Assembly: GCA_015494585.1 (NCBI GenBank)
Contig: WGAY01000027.1
Span: 1-33,067 of the forward strand
From: Candidatus Omnitrophota bacterium
GTDB taxonomy: Bacteria; Omnitrophota; Gorgyraeia; S143-82
Reading direction: 5' to 3'
Length of the DNA: 33,067 bases
Shown here: positions 17,585 to 25,212 of the stretch, piece by piece
How the letters are laid out: each line of letters begins with the position of its first letter
Position numbering within the stretch: position 1 is the stretch's first letter
Notes under the pieces: model-generated
The model's database searches: none
Told to the model about the DNA's origin: nothing
The model's input: only the letters and a program-made list of their open reading frames with translations
Position numbers and translations under genes: made by a program

Positions 17585-18067
17585 ATGAGGCGAGTTGAAG
17601 AGAAGATAATCGGCATTAAGGCTATTGGTCCATTGGTTTCTCATCTTAGAAAGAGCGGTAAGCGTATTGTCTTTACAAATGGCTGTTTTGATATAATTCA
17701 CTATGGACACGTATTTTATCTGGAGAAGGCAAGATTACTTGGGGATGTCTTAATAGTTGGTGTCAATTCAGATGCCTCTGTAAGGAGACTTAAGGGGAAA
17801 TCTCGCCCTATAAATAGCTTGCGGGATAGGATGCGTGTACTGGCTGCCCTTGAATCCGTTGATTATGTAATCTCTTTCTCTCAGGATACGCCGCTTGGAC
17901 TTATAAAACGGATTCTGCCGGATGTGTTGGTGAAAGGTGGAGATTGGCCTATTGATAGGATAGCCGGTGCGAATGTAGTGCTTGAGTCAGGGGGGCAGGT
18001 CGTTAGGATTCCTTTGCGTAAGGGCAGGTCAACGACTTCTTTGATTCGTAGGATTATGTCGCTGTGA
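17585..18067 (+). CDS. rfaE2: D-glycero-beta-D-manno-heptose 1-phosphate adenylyltransferase (RfaE domain II)
   Basis: A 160-residue nucleotidyltransferase corresponding to the C-terminal half of HldE only. [13 protein letters not shown] has the HxGH motif (H39, H42); [51 protein letters not shown] and the STT near the end are all RfaE2 signatures. It activates heptose 1-phosphate with ATP to ADP-heptose for LPS core or glycoprotein glycans. The kinase half must be a separate gene elsewhere. No SD is visible; TATTAA ends 8 nt before ATG 17585. Its stop is 1 bp from the stop of the opposing gene. Confidence 0.9.
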   Translation: MRRVEEKIIGIKAIGPLVSHLRKSGKRIVFTNGCFDIIHYGHVFYLEKARLLGDVLIVGVNSDASVRRLKGKSRPINSLRDRMRVLAALESVDYVISFSQDTPLGLIKRILPDVLVKGGDWPIDRIAGANVVLESGGQVVRIPLRKGRSTTSLIRRIMSL

Positions 18068-18068
18068 T

Positions 18069-18470
18069 TTACTCTCTATCGGGGAGTTTTACCTCCCATT
18101 GGTTACCATCTCGTATGCAGATTATTGTACATCCTTTCCACTTTAGAAACTCTGATGCCTTTTGTGGAATACCGGCAATGGGATTGTTTATAAGGACCCA
18201 AGGCAGATTTAGGTCGTTTGTACAAACCTGTTCTTGAGGATAATGGCCTATTATATGAATGAGTTTCTGTTGGCCGTCTTTATGTTTTTTAAGGAATTTG
18301 TATAGATCAATTTCACGTAATATGGAGATGCAGGAATATAACGCGATAAGGCCTAGCAAAATGCTCTGTATAATTCGTCTGCGTGTTTGTGATATGAGAT
18401 AAAATATGATTACTATTGACATACCTATGTCTATGGAGTGATATCTGTATACATCAATGGGCAATAGCAT
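18069..18470 (-). CDS. C-terminal fragment of a GT-C membrane glycosyltransferase, separated by frameshift
   Basis: A 133-residue frame that starts with MLLPIDVYRYHSIDIGM, the kind of RYLLP...YH segment found late in GT39/PMT-like glycosyltransferases, then two hydrophobic segments and a soluble tail. It overlaps the end of the upstream frame by 17 bp. One base missing in the AATAATA run near 18475-18482 would explain the break, since upstream ...RSIREI would then continue directly into YMLLPI. Together the two frames give about 455 residues, a normal length. It could be a sequencing error, a decayed gene or a recoding site. Confidence 0.6.
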   Translation of the reverse strand: MLLPIDVYRYHSIDIGMSIVIIFYLISQTRRRIIQSILLGLIALYSCISILREIDLYKFLKKHKDGQQKLIHIIGHYPQEQVCTNDLNLPWVLINNPIAGIPQKASEFLKWKGCTIICIRDGNQWEVKLPDRE

Positions 18471-19422
18471 GTATTATCTCCCTTATGCTCCTTATGATTA
18501 ATAATGAGGGATAGGTAAGAAATAACAAGATGGCCGTGGCTATAATCTTTTTGGTTATGAGAGGGATGCCGCGTATGTTTTTTCGGTATGTTATGGCGAT
18601 TAGAGATGCTAGAAATAGTATGCTTATGGGGTTTAGCAAGAGCTGAGTTAGGGTTTTGATAATATCTATTAATGCCTTTGATAGATTGAAGTGGACTGGA
18701 TTGTGAAATAATCCGGCATAGTTTGAGATATTTATGTATATCTGGGGATAGATTGTCCTGTATTTGGTAATGCAAAAGGCCTCGTATAGGGCTGGAATTG
18801 TGAGAGACGACACTATGAATCCTATGCGTTTTGCCCTGTCTGTTAATAGAAGGCCGATGAGTATGGCTGGAAAGAAATACGGCGGCCGTGTGAGGAATAT
18901 GAGGCCGATTATTATTGCGGCTATATAGGATTTCTTTGAGGATGGATTAGGGGATTGGGAGATGAGTATATATATCGTTAGATTTATCAAAAAAAGACCT
19001 AACGATTCTGTCCAGGGATAGGTGCTGATTAATAGCATTGGCATACTAGTATATGCCAGCATGACGGCTGTCAGCGCCCAGCCTATAGCTATTGTTTCTT
19101 TTGCTATCCGAAACAGTAGGATGGCCGAGGCTATTACTATGCTTGCGTTGAATACAGATATGGCCTTGAGTCCTCCTATAGAAAGAATTAGACCTGCAAT
19201 TATTGGCCATAATGGCGGGATATATGGCAGAGACGGCATGCATCTGTCAGGTGTTGCCTGGTAGATGTCAAAGCAGAGGACAGGTCTTTTCTCCAGTATG
19301 AGGTGTTTGCCGGCATCTATGTACAGATTGGAGTCTGCCGTAGTGAAAGTACTCAGGGCCGGGATTATGTATATTGCGCTTAGCAAGATGATAATGATTG
19401 CTTCTGCTGCATACTGTTTCAT
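18454..19422 (-). CDS. GT-C fold membrane glycosyltransferase (GT39/PMT-like), N-terminal part of a frameshifted gene
   Basis: A 322-residue hydrophobic protein with about eight to ten membrane segments. The first external loop has TTADSNLYIDAGKHL (D30, D36), the position of the catalytic acid in GT-C enzymes that use lipid-phosphate sugars. FLTRPPYFFPAILIGLL and YPWTESLGLFLINL match other conserved loops. The frame ends prematurely at SIREIIHAIAH, where homologues normally run on into a RYLLP segment; that segment is in the next frame (18069-18470). No SD is present; a perfect TATAAT lies 9 nt before the ATG. It is divergent from hemW with a 32-bp gap. Confidence 0.72.
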   Translation of the reverse strand: MKQYAAEAIIIILLSAIYIIPALSTFTTADSNLYIDAGKHLILEKRPVLCFDIYQATPDRCMPSLPYIPPLWPIIAGLILSIGGLKAISVFNASIVIASAILLFRIAKETIAIGWALTAVMLAYTSMPMLLISTYPWTESLGLFLINLTIYILISQSPNPSSKKSYIAAIIIGLIFLTRPPYFFPAILIGLLLTDRAKRIGFIVSSLTIPALYEAFCITKYRTIYPQIYINISNYAGLFHNPVHFNLSKALIDIIKTLTQLLLNPISILFLASLIAITYRKNIRGIPLITKKIIATAILLFLTYPSLLIIRSIREIIHAIAH

Positions 19423-19431
19423 GACAACACG

Positions 19432-19446
19432 ATTATATCTTATAAT
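19432..19446. promoter_or_regulatory. Back-to-back -10 boxes between the glycosyltransferase and hemW
   Basis: The 32-bp gap between two divergent start codons holds a perfect TATAAT on each strand: minus at 19432-19437, ending 9 nt before the glycosyltransferase ATG, and plus at 19441-19446, ending 8 nt before the hemW ATG. No SD is seen for either gene, and the -35 positions would fall inside the opposite gene and match poorly. Both transcripts would start at or next to the ATG. Confidence 0.5.
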
Positions 19447-19454
19447 GCTTATAT

Positions 19455-20555
19455 ATGGGAAATGATTTGTCTATATACCTGCACATACCATTTTGCCGGA
19501 GCAAGTGTCCGTATTGTAATTTTTATTCATTGGAGTCTCCTGTAAATCCTAAATTATGGGACAATTATAAAGCAGCAGTTTTGAGGCAATTAGGGACCCT
19601 TATTTCTAGATTTAGACTGGCCCACAGAACAGTAACCAGCCTCTATATAGGAGGTGGCACACCCTCGGTTGTAGGTGCGGAGTTACTGAGATCACTCATA
19701 GAAGGCATTGATAGATATTTAGGCCTTGATATGGTTGAAGAGGTTACAATTGAATTGAATCCTGCAGATGTCAGGCCAAATCTGCTAAGACAATATCGAG
19801 ATTTTGGTGTGACACGGGTGAGTCTGGGGGTGCAGTCATTTAATGAAAAGAAGCTTACCCTCTTGGGAAGGCGGCATAATGCAAGGGAGGCCCTGGCATC
19901 TATAAATATATGCAGGGATGTCTTCGGAGATAATATATCTATCGACCTCATATTTGGCCTGCCAGGGGAAGATTTGTCTATATGGAAGACCGATCTTGAT
20001 GTGGCCCTTTCGCTGAAGGTTAACCATATCTCATTATATTCCCTTAGTATCGAGGAAGGTACACCATTCTATCAGAAATATAGAGGCTTTGAAAACGACT
20101 GGACCTCTGCTCAGATGTATGTACTGGCAGATAGACTCCTTTCATCTGTTGGAATTAGGTGGTATGAGATAAGCAACTTTTCTCTTCCTGGTAGAGAGAG
20201 CTACCACAATTTAAGATATTGGCTTGGCGGTGACTTTATAGGGCTCGGTCCATCGGCCTGGTCTTATGTGGATGGCGTTCGATTTTCTGTGAGGCCGGAT
20301 TTGAACGCCTTTCTGAAATTCAAGATGGAATACGAAAAGGATATCCTGCCGGCCTCAAGACGCCTGAAAGAGGAGAAAGTCTTACAATTGAGGACCAGAT
20401 ATGGGATAGATAAAGAGTGTATACCTGATGGCTGGGTGGATAGGATAATGGATTTTGTTAAAATGCGCTGGATAGAGGAAATAGATAACAAATATGTATT
20501 GACTCTCCAAGGAAGGCTCTTTGCCGATGAGATAGCTACTAATCTAATATATTGA
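19455..20555 (+). CDS. hemW: HemW family radical SAM protein (coproporphyrinogen oxidase-like)
   Basis: A 366-residue radical SAM protein. YLHIPFCRSKCPYCNFYS has C14, C18 and C21 of the SAM cluster plus the following Phe typical of HemW. LYIGGGTPSVV, TIELNPADV, RVSLGVQSF and DLIFGLPGE are conserved blocks. HemW is a heme chaperone in characterised bacteria and is often misnamed oxygen-independent coproporphyrinogen III oxidase. It is shorter than HemN and lacks the extra N-terminal part. Starting at ATG 19455 leaves no room for an SD. Confidence 0.92.
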   Translation: MGNDLSIYLHIPFCRSKCPYCNFYSLESPVNPKLWDNYKAAVLRQLGTLISRFRLAHRTVTSLYIGGGTPSVVGAELLRSLIEGIDRYLGLDMVEEVTIELNPADVRPNLLRQYRDFGVTRVSLGVQSFNEKKLTLLGRRHNAREALASINICRDVFGDNISIDLIFGLPGEDLSIWKTDLDVALSLKVNHISLYSLSIEEGTPFYQKYRGFENDWTSAQMYVLADRLLSSVGIRWYEISNFSLPGRESYHNLRYWLGGDFIGLGPSAWSYVDGVRFSVRPDLNAFLKFKMEYEKDILPASRRLKEEKVLQLRTRYGIDKECIPDGWVDRIMDFVKMRWIEEIDNKYVLTLQGRLFADEIATNLIY

Positions 20556-20576
20556 TAACCAATAAGTTAACCTAAG

Positions 20577-20667
20577 TGAGACTAAATCTTCCAGGAAAAA
20601 TCAGTCTCATTATGTGAGACTAAATTTTCCTGAAAGAATCAGTCTCATTATGAAGAATTTGTCTCAT
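20577..20667. repeat. 38-bp tandem hairpin repeats
   Basis: Two direct copies (20577-20614 and 20615-20652) each form a hairpin with arms TGAGACT and AGTCTCA, an inner TTCC/GGAA or TTTC/GAAA stem and a short loop. A third, degenerate half copy (GTCTCATTT) ends near 20668. They fill the gap between hemW and tsaB. They could be a REP-type element, a protein-binding operator or an RNA terminator pair. Units abut with no unique spacer, so it is not a CRISPR. Confidence 0.75.
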
Positions 20668-20706
20668 TTGGTGAAAAAAGGGGGAGGGGAGGATGGGATG
20701 GTGTGT

Positions 20707-20712
20707 TAAAAT
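20707..20712 (+). promoter_or_regulatory. -10-like box ahead of tsaB
   Basis: TAAAAT ends 8 nt before the tsaB ATG. No SD is correctly placed, since the G-rich run at 20680-20701 lies 19 or more bases upstream. The -35 position is GAGGGG, which does not match, so the call is tentative. Confidence 0.35.
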
Positions 20713-20720
20713 AATAAGCT

Positions 20721-21314
20721 ATGGATAGATATGTATTTTGTGTAACTACGTCCTCTTACCCTGGTTTTGCCTGTTTCAGGAGGAGTGGGGTGTTATTTGA
20801 ATGGCGGTCAGAGTCTGTCCGTTCTCAGGAGATGCTTCCTTGCCTGTATGATTATTTGAAGGCAGAGGGAATTGGTATTGGAGATATTGGCTCTATTATT
20901 GTAGATATAGGGCCGGGCTCGTTCACTGGTTTGAGGATAGGGCTTGCTGCGGTGAAGGCCTGGGGGTATGCGTTTAGGGATATAGATATCTATGGGGTTT
21001 CCTGTCTGGATGTGGTCGCCTGGGATGTGTTGTCTAGGGAAGGGAGAGAGGAGATTGTTGTGGTAAGGGATGCGGGCAGGGGTAATGTCTATACTGGTAG
21101 ATATACGATTGGCCCTTCAGGCTTGGCGAGGGAGTATGGGCTTGTTCCTGTGGATGAATTGCATAGGTGGACAAGGAATATGAGGATTATCAAATTTTCT
21201 CCTCCGTTACCTGGGATGTTCAACCTGCCTCAAAAGTGGTTGAAGAAGATAGATGTGTTTGAGTTAAGACCTCTATATCTCTATCCTGATGATTGCTCAG
21301 TATCGAAAAAATAG
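20721..21314 (+). CDS. tsaB: tRNA threonylcarbamoyladenosine biosynthesis protein TsaB
   Basis: A 197-residue ASKHA-fold protein (YeaZ). The signature VDIGPGSFTGLRIGLAAVK is near residues 61-80; GVSCLDVVAWDVL follows as in TsaB. It dimerises with TsaD and helps transfer threonylcarbamoyl to A37 of ANN-decoding tRNAs. The C-terminus LRPLYLYPDD is usual. The next gene overlaps its end by 26 bp. The same gene run contains mtaB, which acts on the t6A product, so two steps of one tRNA-modification pathway are encoded close together. Confidence 0.9.
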   Translation: MDRYVFCVTTSSYPGFACFRRSGVLFEWRSESVRSQEMLPCLYDYLKAEGIGIGDIGSIIVDIGPGSFTGLRIGLAAVKAWGYAFRDIDIYGVSCLDVVAWDVLSREGREEIVVVRDAGRGNVYTGRYTIGPSGLAREYGLVPVDELHRWTRNMRIIKFSPPLPGMFNLPQKWLKKIDVFELRPLYLYPDDCSVSKK

Positions 21315-23079
21315 GCCGTTTTTCTGGACGGCGCTGATGTTATTGTTGTCTGTTTATGTTGGCCATTTTCTGTATATATGGGTTCACGATTATATAAGGA
21401 TATTTCCCTACTCTGATGCCCAATTTTACTGGGATTGGGCAAGGCAGATCTGTCAGGGGCGGTTTTCTGCACCGTTTCTGGGACTGCCTGGCTATGCCTT
21501 TTTTCTGGCGGCAATATATAGGTTCACCCATTCTATTGAATTTGTGGTATTTCTGCAGTATTTGATGAATGTTGCCTCTGGGATGCTTTTATTTTTATCT
21601 ATATCTTTCTTGCTGGGTAGATATAAGGTGCGTTATCCAGGTCTATATGGGCTCCTCGGGGTGGCGCTATATCTCCTTTATACGCCGTTTATTATGTATG
21701 CCTCGATATTGTCCCCTGAATCTTTTGCGGTATTTTTGTTTTCTGCCCTTGTCTATGTATTTGTGGGATTAAGTAATGCTAGGAGGTTGGGTTATGCGGT
21801 GTTATGTGGGCTTCTCTCTGGCATACTTGTAATAACCCGGCCTGTCTTTGGCTTCTGGGCAGCGGTTATGTCTGTGTATGTGCCTTTGAGGATATTGAAG
21901 GGGTATTGGCTGAGAAGGGCGCTTTGGGGTCTGGTTTATCTTTTATGTTTGATGATTCCGATCGTGATGGTACTGGTGATTAACTTCCGAGCAAGCGGCA
22001 GGTGGATTATATCCGCCCATACAGGTATAAACTTTTATATCGGCAATGGTCCGATTGCAACGGGTATTTTCTATACGGGTGGAAGGTTCAGGCCTACTCA
22101 GTCGGGTATAATAGAGGATGCGCGGATTGTTGCCTCTAAGATTAAAGGGCGGCCGTTAAGTGATGTCGAGGCATCTGAGTTCTGGACGGCTAAGACGATG
22201 GAGTATATTGTTCAGCACCCTTTTAGGTTTTTGAGGATGCTTGGGTTTAAGGCCTTGCTGCTTTTCAACGGCACCGAGTATCACGATGCAAACTGGCAGT
22301 CGATGAATATAAGGATATTGCCGTTCTTGAGTTTTGCATTTATTTTTCCATTGGCGCTTCTGTCTCTATGGCTTACGCGCAGGTATCCGGAAATAGGTAT
22401 ATTCAGGCTTGCATTGGTGCTTGGTTTTCTGGCCACGATTCTGGTGTTTATCAATACCCGATATAAGATGATGGTGGTTCTGCCGGCTATATATCTGTTT
22501 GTGTTTGGATTGTGGCAGCTTATAGAGAGTATAAGGAGGCGTGAATATCTGTTTGTGTCTTTGTATGTTCTGATAGTGGCGGGGCTTTTTGTCCTTGGCA
22601 GGCATTGTTGGATTCCTGTGGAAAAAAGCAAAATTGCTGTGAAATTTAATAATGCTATGGAGTTATTAGAAGGGGGACGATTAAATGAATCAAAGCAGCT
22701 GTTAGAGGAAGTACTGAGACAAAGTCCCCGTGATTATCTGTCCTGGTTTGCTCTGGGTAATATCTTTTATCGAGAGGGGAATCTGGATGAGGCCAAGAGG
22801 TGTTATCTGAATTCATTGAGGATAAATCCGTTGTATGCAGATGCCTTATTTAATCTCGGGATAATATGCTTGGATAGGGGGCTGTTTAGGGAGGCAGAAG
22901 ATGCGTTTATCCAGTTGTATCAGGTCTCACCGTTTAAGGCGGATGTCGTGTATAATCTTATGCGGGCAGAGCTGGGACTGGGCAAGTGCAGGGCGGCAAG
23001 GAATCTTGCCAGGCAGATTATCAAGATAAAACCAGAGGCAGAGGGTGATGTAGAAGTGATGCTTAAAGATTGCGATTAA
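21289..23079 (+). CDS. GT39/PMT-like membrane glycosyltransferase fused to C-terminal TPR repeats
   Basis: A 596-residue protein. Residues 1-445 are a GT-C-type membrane region with about ten to eleven hydrophobic segments and the first-loop acidic motif YSDAQFYWDWARQI; LGLPGYAFFLAAIYR, RPVFGFWAAVMSVYV and FINTRYKMMVVLPAIYLF are familiar GT39-like segments. From about 455 to 595 there are about four TPR units (FALGNIFYREGNLDEAKRCY, LFNLGIICLDRGLFREAEDA), probably facing the periplasm. It likely moves a sugar from a lipid carrier to a protein or lipid, with the TPR part binding a partner. ATG 21289 overlaps tsaB by 26 bp. It is unrelated in function to the tRNA-modification genes around it, as far as can be seen. 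Confidence 0.82.
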   Translation: MIAQYRKNRPFFWTALMLLLSVYVGHFLYIWVHDYIRIFPYSDAQFYWDWARQICQGRFSAPFLGLPGYAFFLAAIYRFTHSIEFVVFLQYLMNVASGMLLFLSISFLLGRYKVRYPGLYGLLGVALYLLYTPFIMYASILSPESFAVFLFSALVYVFVGLSNARRLGYAVLCGLLSGILVITRPVFGFWAAVMSVYVPLRILKGYWLRRALWGLVYLLCLMIPIVMVLVINFRASGRWIISAHTGINFYIGNGPIATGIFYTGGRFRPTQSGIIEDARIVASKIKGRPLSDVEASEFWTAKTMEYIVQHPFRFLRMLGFKALLLFNGTEYHDANWQSMNIRILPFLSFAFIFPLALLSLWLTRRYPEIGIFRLALVLGFLATILVFINTRYKMMVVLPAIYLFVFGLWQLIESIRRREYLFVSLYVLIVAGLFVLGRHCWIPVEKSKIAVKFNNAMELLEGGRLNESKQLLEEVLRQSPRDYLSWFALGNIFYREGNLDEAKRCYLNSLRINPLYADALFNLGIICLDRGLFREAEDAFIQLYQVSPFKADVVYNLMRAELGLGKCRAARNLARQIIKIKPEAEGDVEVMLKDCD

Positions 23080-23084
23080 AGTAT

Positions 23085-24326
23085 ATGGCAGGCAGGTTCT
23101 ATATAAAGACATTTGGGTGTAAGGTAAATCAGTACGAGTCTCAGTTGATAAGGGAGGCCCTGCTTATGAGTGGGTGGCAGGAGACAATCTCTCCTGAGTT
23201 GGCAGACCTTTGCATAGTAAATGGTTGTGCTGTCACATTAAGGGCAGAGGGTAAATCTATCGATGAGTGTCGCGGGGTTGTGCGCAATAAAAAAAGGGAT
23301 GCAGATGTTGTTCTGACTGGTTGTGCGGCCAGCAGCATTGAGAGAACCAAGAAGCGGGATAGGTTAGAGGGGAGGGTGTGTATTGTTCCACAGGCAGAAA
23401 AGGAGAGGATATTCGAGAAATTGGGCGTGGGCGCACGTCTTCCAGATGGTATTAGTAACCTATACGGGCACACGCGGGCCTTTGTCAAGCTGCAGGATGG
23501 ATGTAATATGGGCTGTTCCTATTGTTACATACCAGCCCTGCGTGGTCCTGCCAGGTTGAGGCCGGAGAGTCAGATAAGGGCCGAGATTATCAGTCTTGCC
23601 AAGGCTGGGTATAGGGAGATTGTGTTTACCGGGATATGCCTTGGCTGGGGCTCTCAGGATATAGCAGGCCTTGCTGAGTTTGCGGTGAGGGAGGCAGGGA
23701 TATCGCGGGTGAGGCTTAGTTCGATTGAACCGTTTTTTGTAACGGATAGGATTATTTCTGCTATAAAGGATGGTTATATCTGTCCCCATCTTCACATTCC
23801 CTTCCAGTCGGGTTCAGATAGTGTATTGAGGCGCATGAATAGGAATTATACACAGGGTTTTTATATTAATCTGGTTGAGAGGCTGCGCGGGGCTATCCCT
23901 GATATTGCGATAAGTACGGATATTATGGTGGGCTTCCCCGGGGAGACGGAGGAGGAGTTTAGAGAAACCGTTAAATTCTTGGAGAAAGTAAGGCCTATGC
24001 GCATCCACGTATTCCCGTATAGCCGCCGTCCAAATACAGTAGCAGCGGCTATGCCAGGGCAGGTCTCTTATAGGTTGAAAAAAGAGCGCCTGAGGGTGGT
24101 TTCGGAGTTATCAAAGAGCTTGGCGCGTAGTTATATAGAGGGGTTTATCGGGCGGGAGGTTGAGGTGATATTTGAAGAGGAAGTGGGTGGTTGCTGGCAT
24201 GGCTTTTCTGAGTATTATATAGATGTTGGAGTTAGGTCTCGGGATAATTTAAAGGGTAGGCTTGCTAGGGTAAGGTTGGTTGATATCGATAGACATGGCA
24301 GGGTCTATGGAGAGGTATCGGATTAA
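23085..24326 (+). CDS. mtaB: tRNA t6A methylthiotransferase MtaB-type (radical SAM)
   Basis: A 413-residue methylthiotransferase. The N-terminal UPF0004 domain has the cluster cysteines C12 (GCKVNQYES), C48 (NGCAVT) and C80 (TGCAAS); GCKVN points to MtaB, where MiaB has GCQMN. The radical SAM site is C140-x3-C144-x2-C147 in DGCNMGCSYC. HIPFQSGSDSVLRRMNR and DIMVGFPGETEEEF are conserved, and a TRAM-like end follows. It converts t6A37 to ms2t6A37 in tRNA. The track of open frame begins at TTG 23070 inside the previous gene; ATG 23085, 5 bp after that gene's stop, is the better start because the conserved domain begins right after it. Confidence 0.9.
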   Translation: MAGRFYIKTFGCKVNQYESQLIREALLMSGWQETISPELADLCIVNGCAVTLRAEGKSIDECRGVVRNKKRDADVVLTGCAASSIERTKKRDRLEGRVCIVPQAEKERIFEKLGVGARLPDGISNLYGHTRAFVKLQDGCNMGCSYCYIPALRGPARLRPESQIRAEIISLAKAGYREIVFTGICLGWGSQDIAGLAEFAVREAGISRVRLSSIEPFFVTDRIISAIKDGYICPHLHIPFQSGSDSVLRRMNRNYTQGFYINLVERLRGAIPDIAISTDIMVGFPGETEEEFRETVKFLEKVRPMRIHVFPYSRRPNTVAAAMPGQVSYRLKKERLRVVSELSKSLARSYIEGFIGREVEVIFEEEVGGCWHGFSEYYIDVGVRSRDNLKGRLARVRLVDIDRHGRVYGEVSD

Positions 24327-25032
24327 TGCCTTTGTTGCCAGGGCTATGGGGATATCGCGGCGCAGGGCGGATGTCCTTCTGAAAAAAAAGGCAAAAGACT
24401 TTTATATTAATGGCAGGCTGTTTGATGGTAATCTCGGCCTGAAGGTTACCAGTGATGATGTGGTTGAGTTTCAAGGCAGACGATTGCGCCTGCCTTCGCC
24501 GGTATATGTAATCTTAAACAAGCCCAGGGGCTATGTTTCCAGTCTCTCAGATCCACATGCTAATAAGTTGGTGATAGATCTTTTGCCGCAAAGGCTGCGC
24601 AGGCTTAAGCCGGTCGGGCGATTGGATAAGGAGACCAGGGGCCTGCTTCTATTTACGGACAACAGCAGGATTATTCATCAGTTGCTTCATCCAAAGAAGG
24701 GTGTGGAGAAGGAGTATCTCGTTACCGTTCACGGTCGGATTGCCCCTTCAGAATTGGATCCTGTAATAAATGGAATGGATATGGAAGGCTACCACAGTCT
24801 ACCTGCCCAGGCGAGGATAGAGAGGGTATCTATTGAAGAGAGTGTTGTCAGGCTGATAATGATAGAGGGCAAGAAGCACCAGATAAGGGAAATGTTCGCA
24901 AGGATAGGTCATCCTGTGAAGGATCTGGTGAGAATAAGGTTTGGTCCGTTGCACCTTGGTAAATTGAAAGAGGGTAGCTGGCGTTATTTGACAGGGACGG
25001 AGATAAAACGCCTGTCTCGGATTGTACAGTAG
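24307..25032 (+). CDS. RsuA/RluB-family 23S/16S rRNA pseudouridine synthase
   Basis: A 241-residue pseudouridine synthase with an N-terminal S4 RNA-binding domain (INAFVARAMGISRRRADVLL) and the catalytic domain with GRLDKETRGLLLFT (D107 nucleophile), PVYVILNKPRGYVSS and EKEYLVTVHG. GKKHQIREMFARIGHPV closes the fold. RluB, RluE or RsuA cannot be separated by eye. TTG 24280 and ATG 24295 are in frame upstream, but ATG 24307 puts the S4 domain at the usual distance and overlaps mtaB by 20 bp, suggesting coupled translation. Confidence 0.9.
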   Translation: MERYRINAFVARAMGISRRRADVLLKKKAKDFYINGRLFDGNLGLKVTSDDVVEFQGRRLRLPSPVYVILNKPRGYVSSLSDPHANKLVIDLLPQRLRRLKPVGRLDKETRGLLLFTDNSRIIHQLLHPKKGVEKEYLVTVHGRIAPSELDPVINGMDMEGYHSLPAQARIERVSIEESVVRLIMIEGKKHQIREMFARIGHPVKDLVRIRFGPLHLGKLKEGSWRYLTGTEIKRLSRIVQ

Positions 25033-25152
25033 GAACTTAAAACTGAGGATATAGGCGGAGATCAAAATATCAGTCAAAATCTTAGTAAAATAGGCTGAGT
25101 AGGTTGATTTTTAAGGAATTCCGGTTATACTTTGAGAGATATATAAAAAAAT

Positions 25153-25181
25153 TTGTCTAATAGGTAAAAATATGATATATT
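25153..25181 (+). promoter_or_regulatory. Sigma70-like promoter of the fibre operon
   Basis: TTGTCT at 25153-25158 and TATATT at 25176-25181 are spaced by exactly 17 bp in an AT-rich gap of 180 bp. Transcription would start near 25188, giving a leader of about 25 nt to the TTG start at 25213. This is the best promoter upstream of the five-gene secretion set. Confidence 0.65.
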
Positions 25182-25212
25182 AAAAATGTTTTAAAAATAA
25201 TGGAGGTGGGTA

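Noticed and set aside
16818-18067. Full capsule locus
   Set aside because: Only one exporter and one sugar-nucleotide gene are present; Wzc, Wzx, Wzy and initiating transferase genes are missing from the window.
18431-18775. Separate minus-strand gene of 114 residues
   Set aside because: It lies inside the glycosyltransferase in another frame, with shadow-like composition.
20577-20667. CRISPR array
   Set aside because: The repeat units abut directly with no unique spacers, only two and a half copies exist, and no cas genes are present.
20680-20701. G-quadruplex regulating tsaB
   Set aside because: Only three runs have three or more Gs; without further evidence the G-rich stretch is not a convincing four-run quadruplex.
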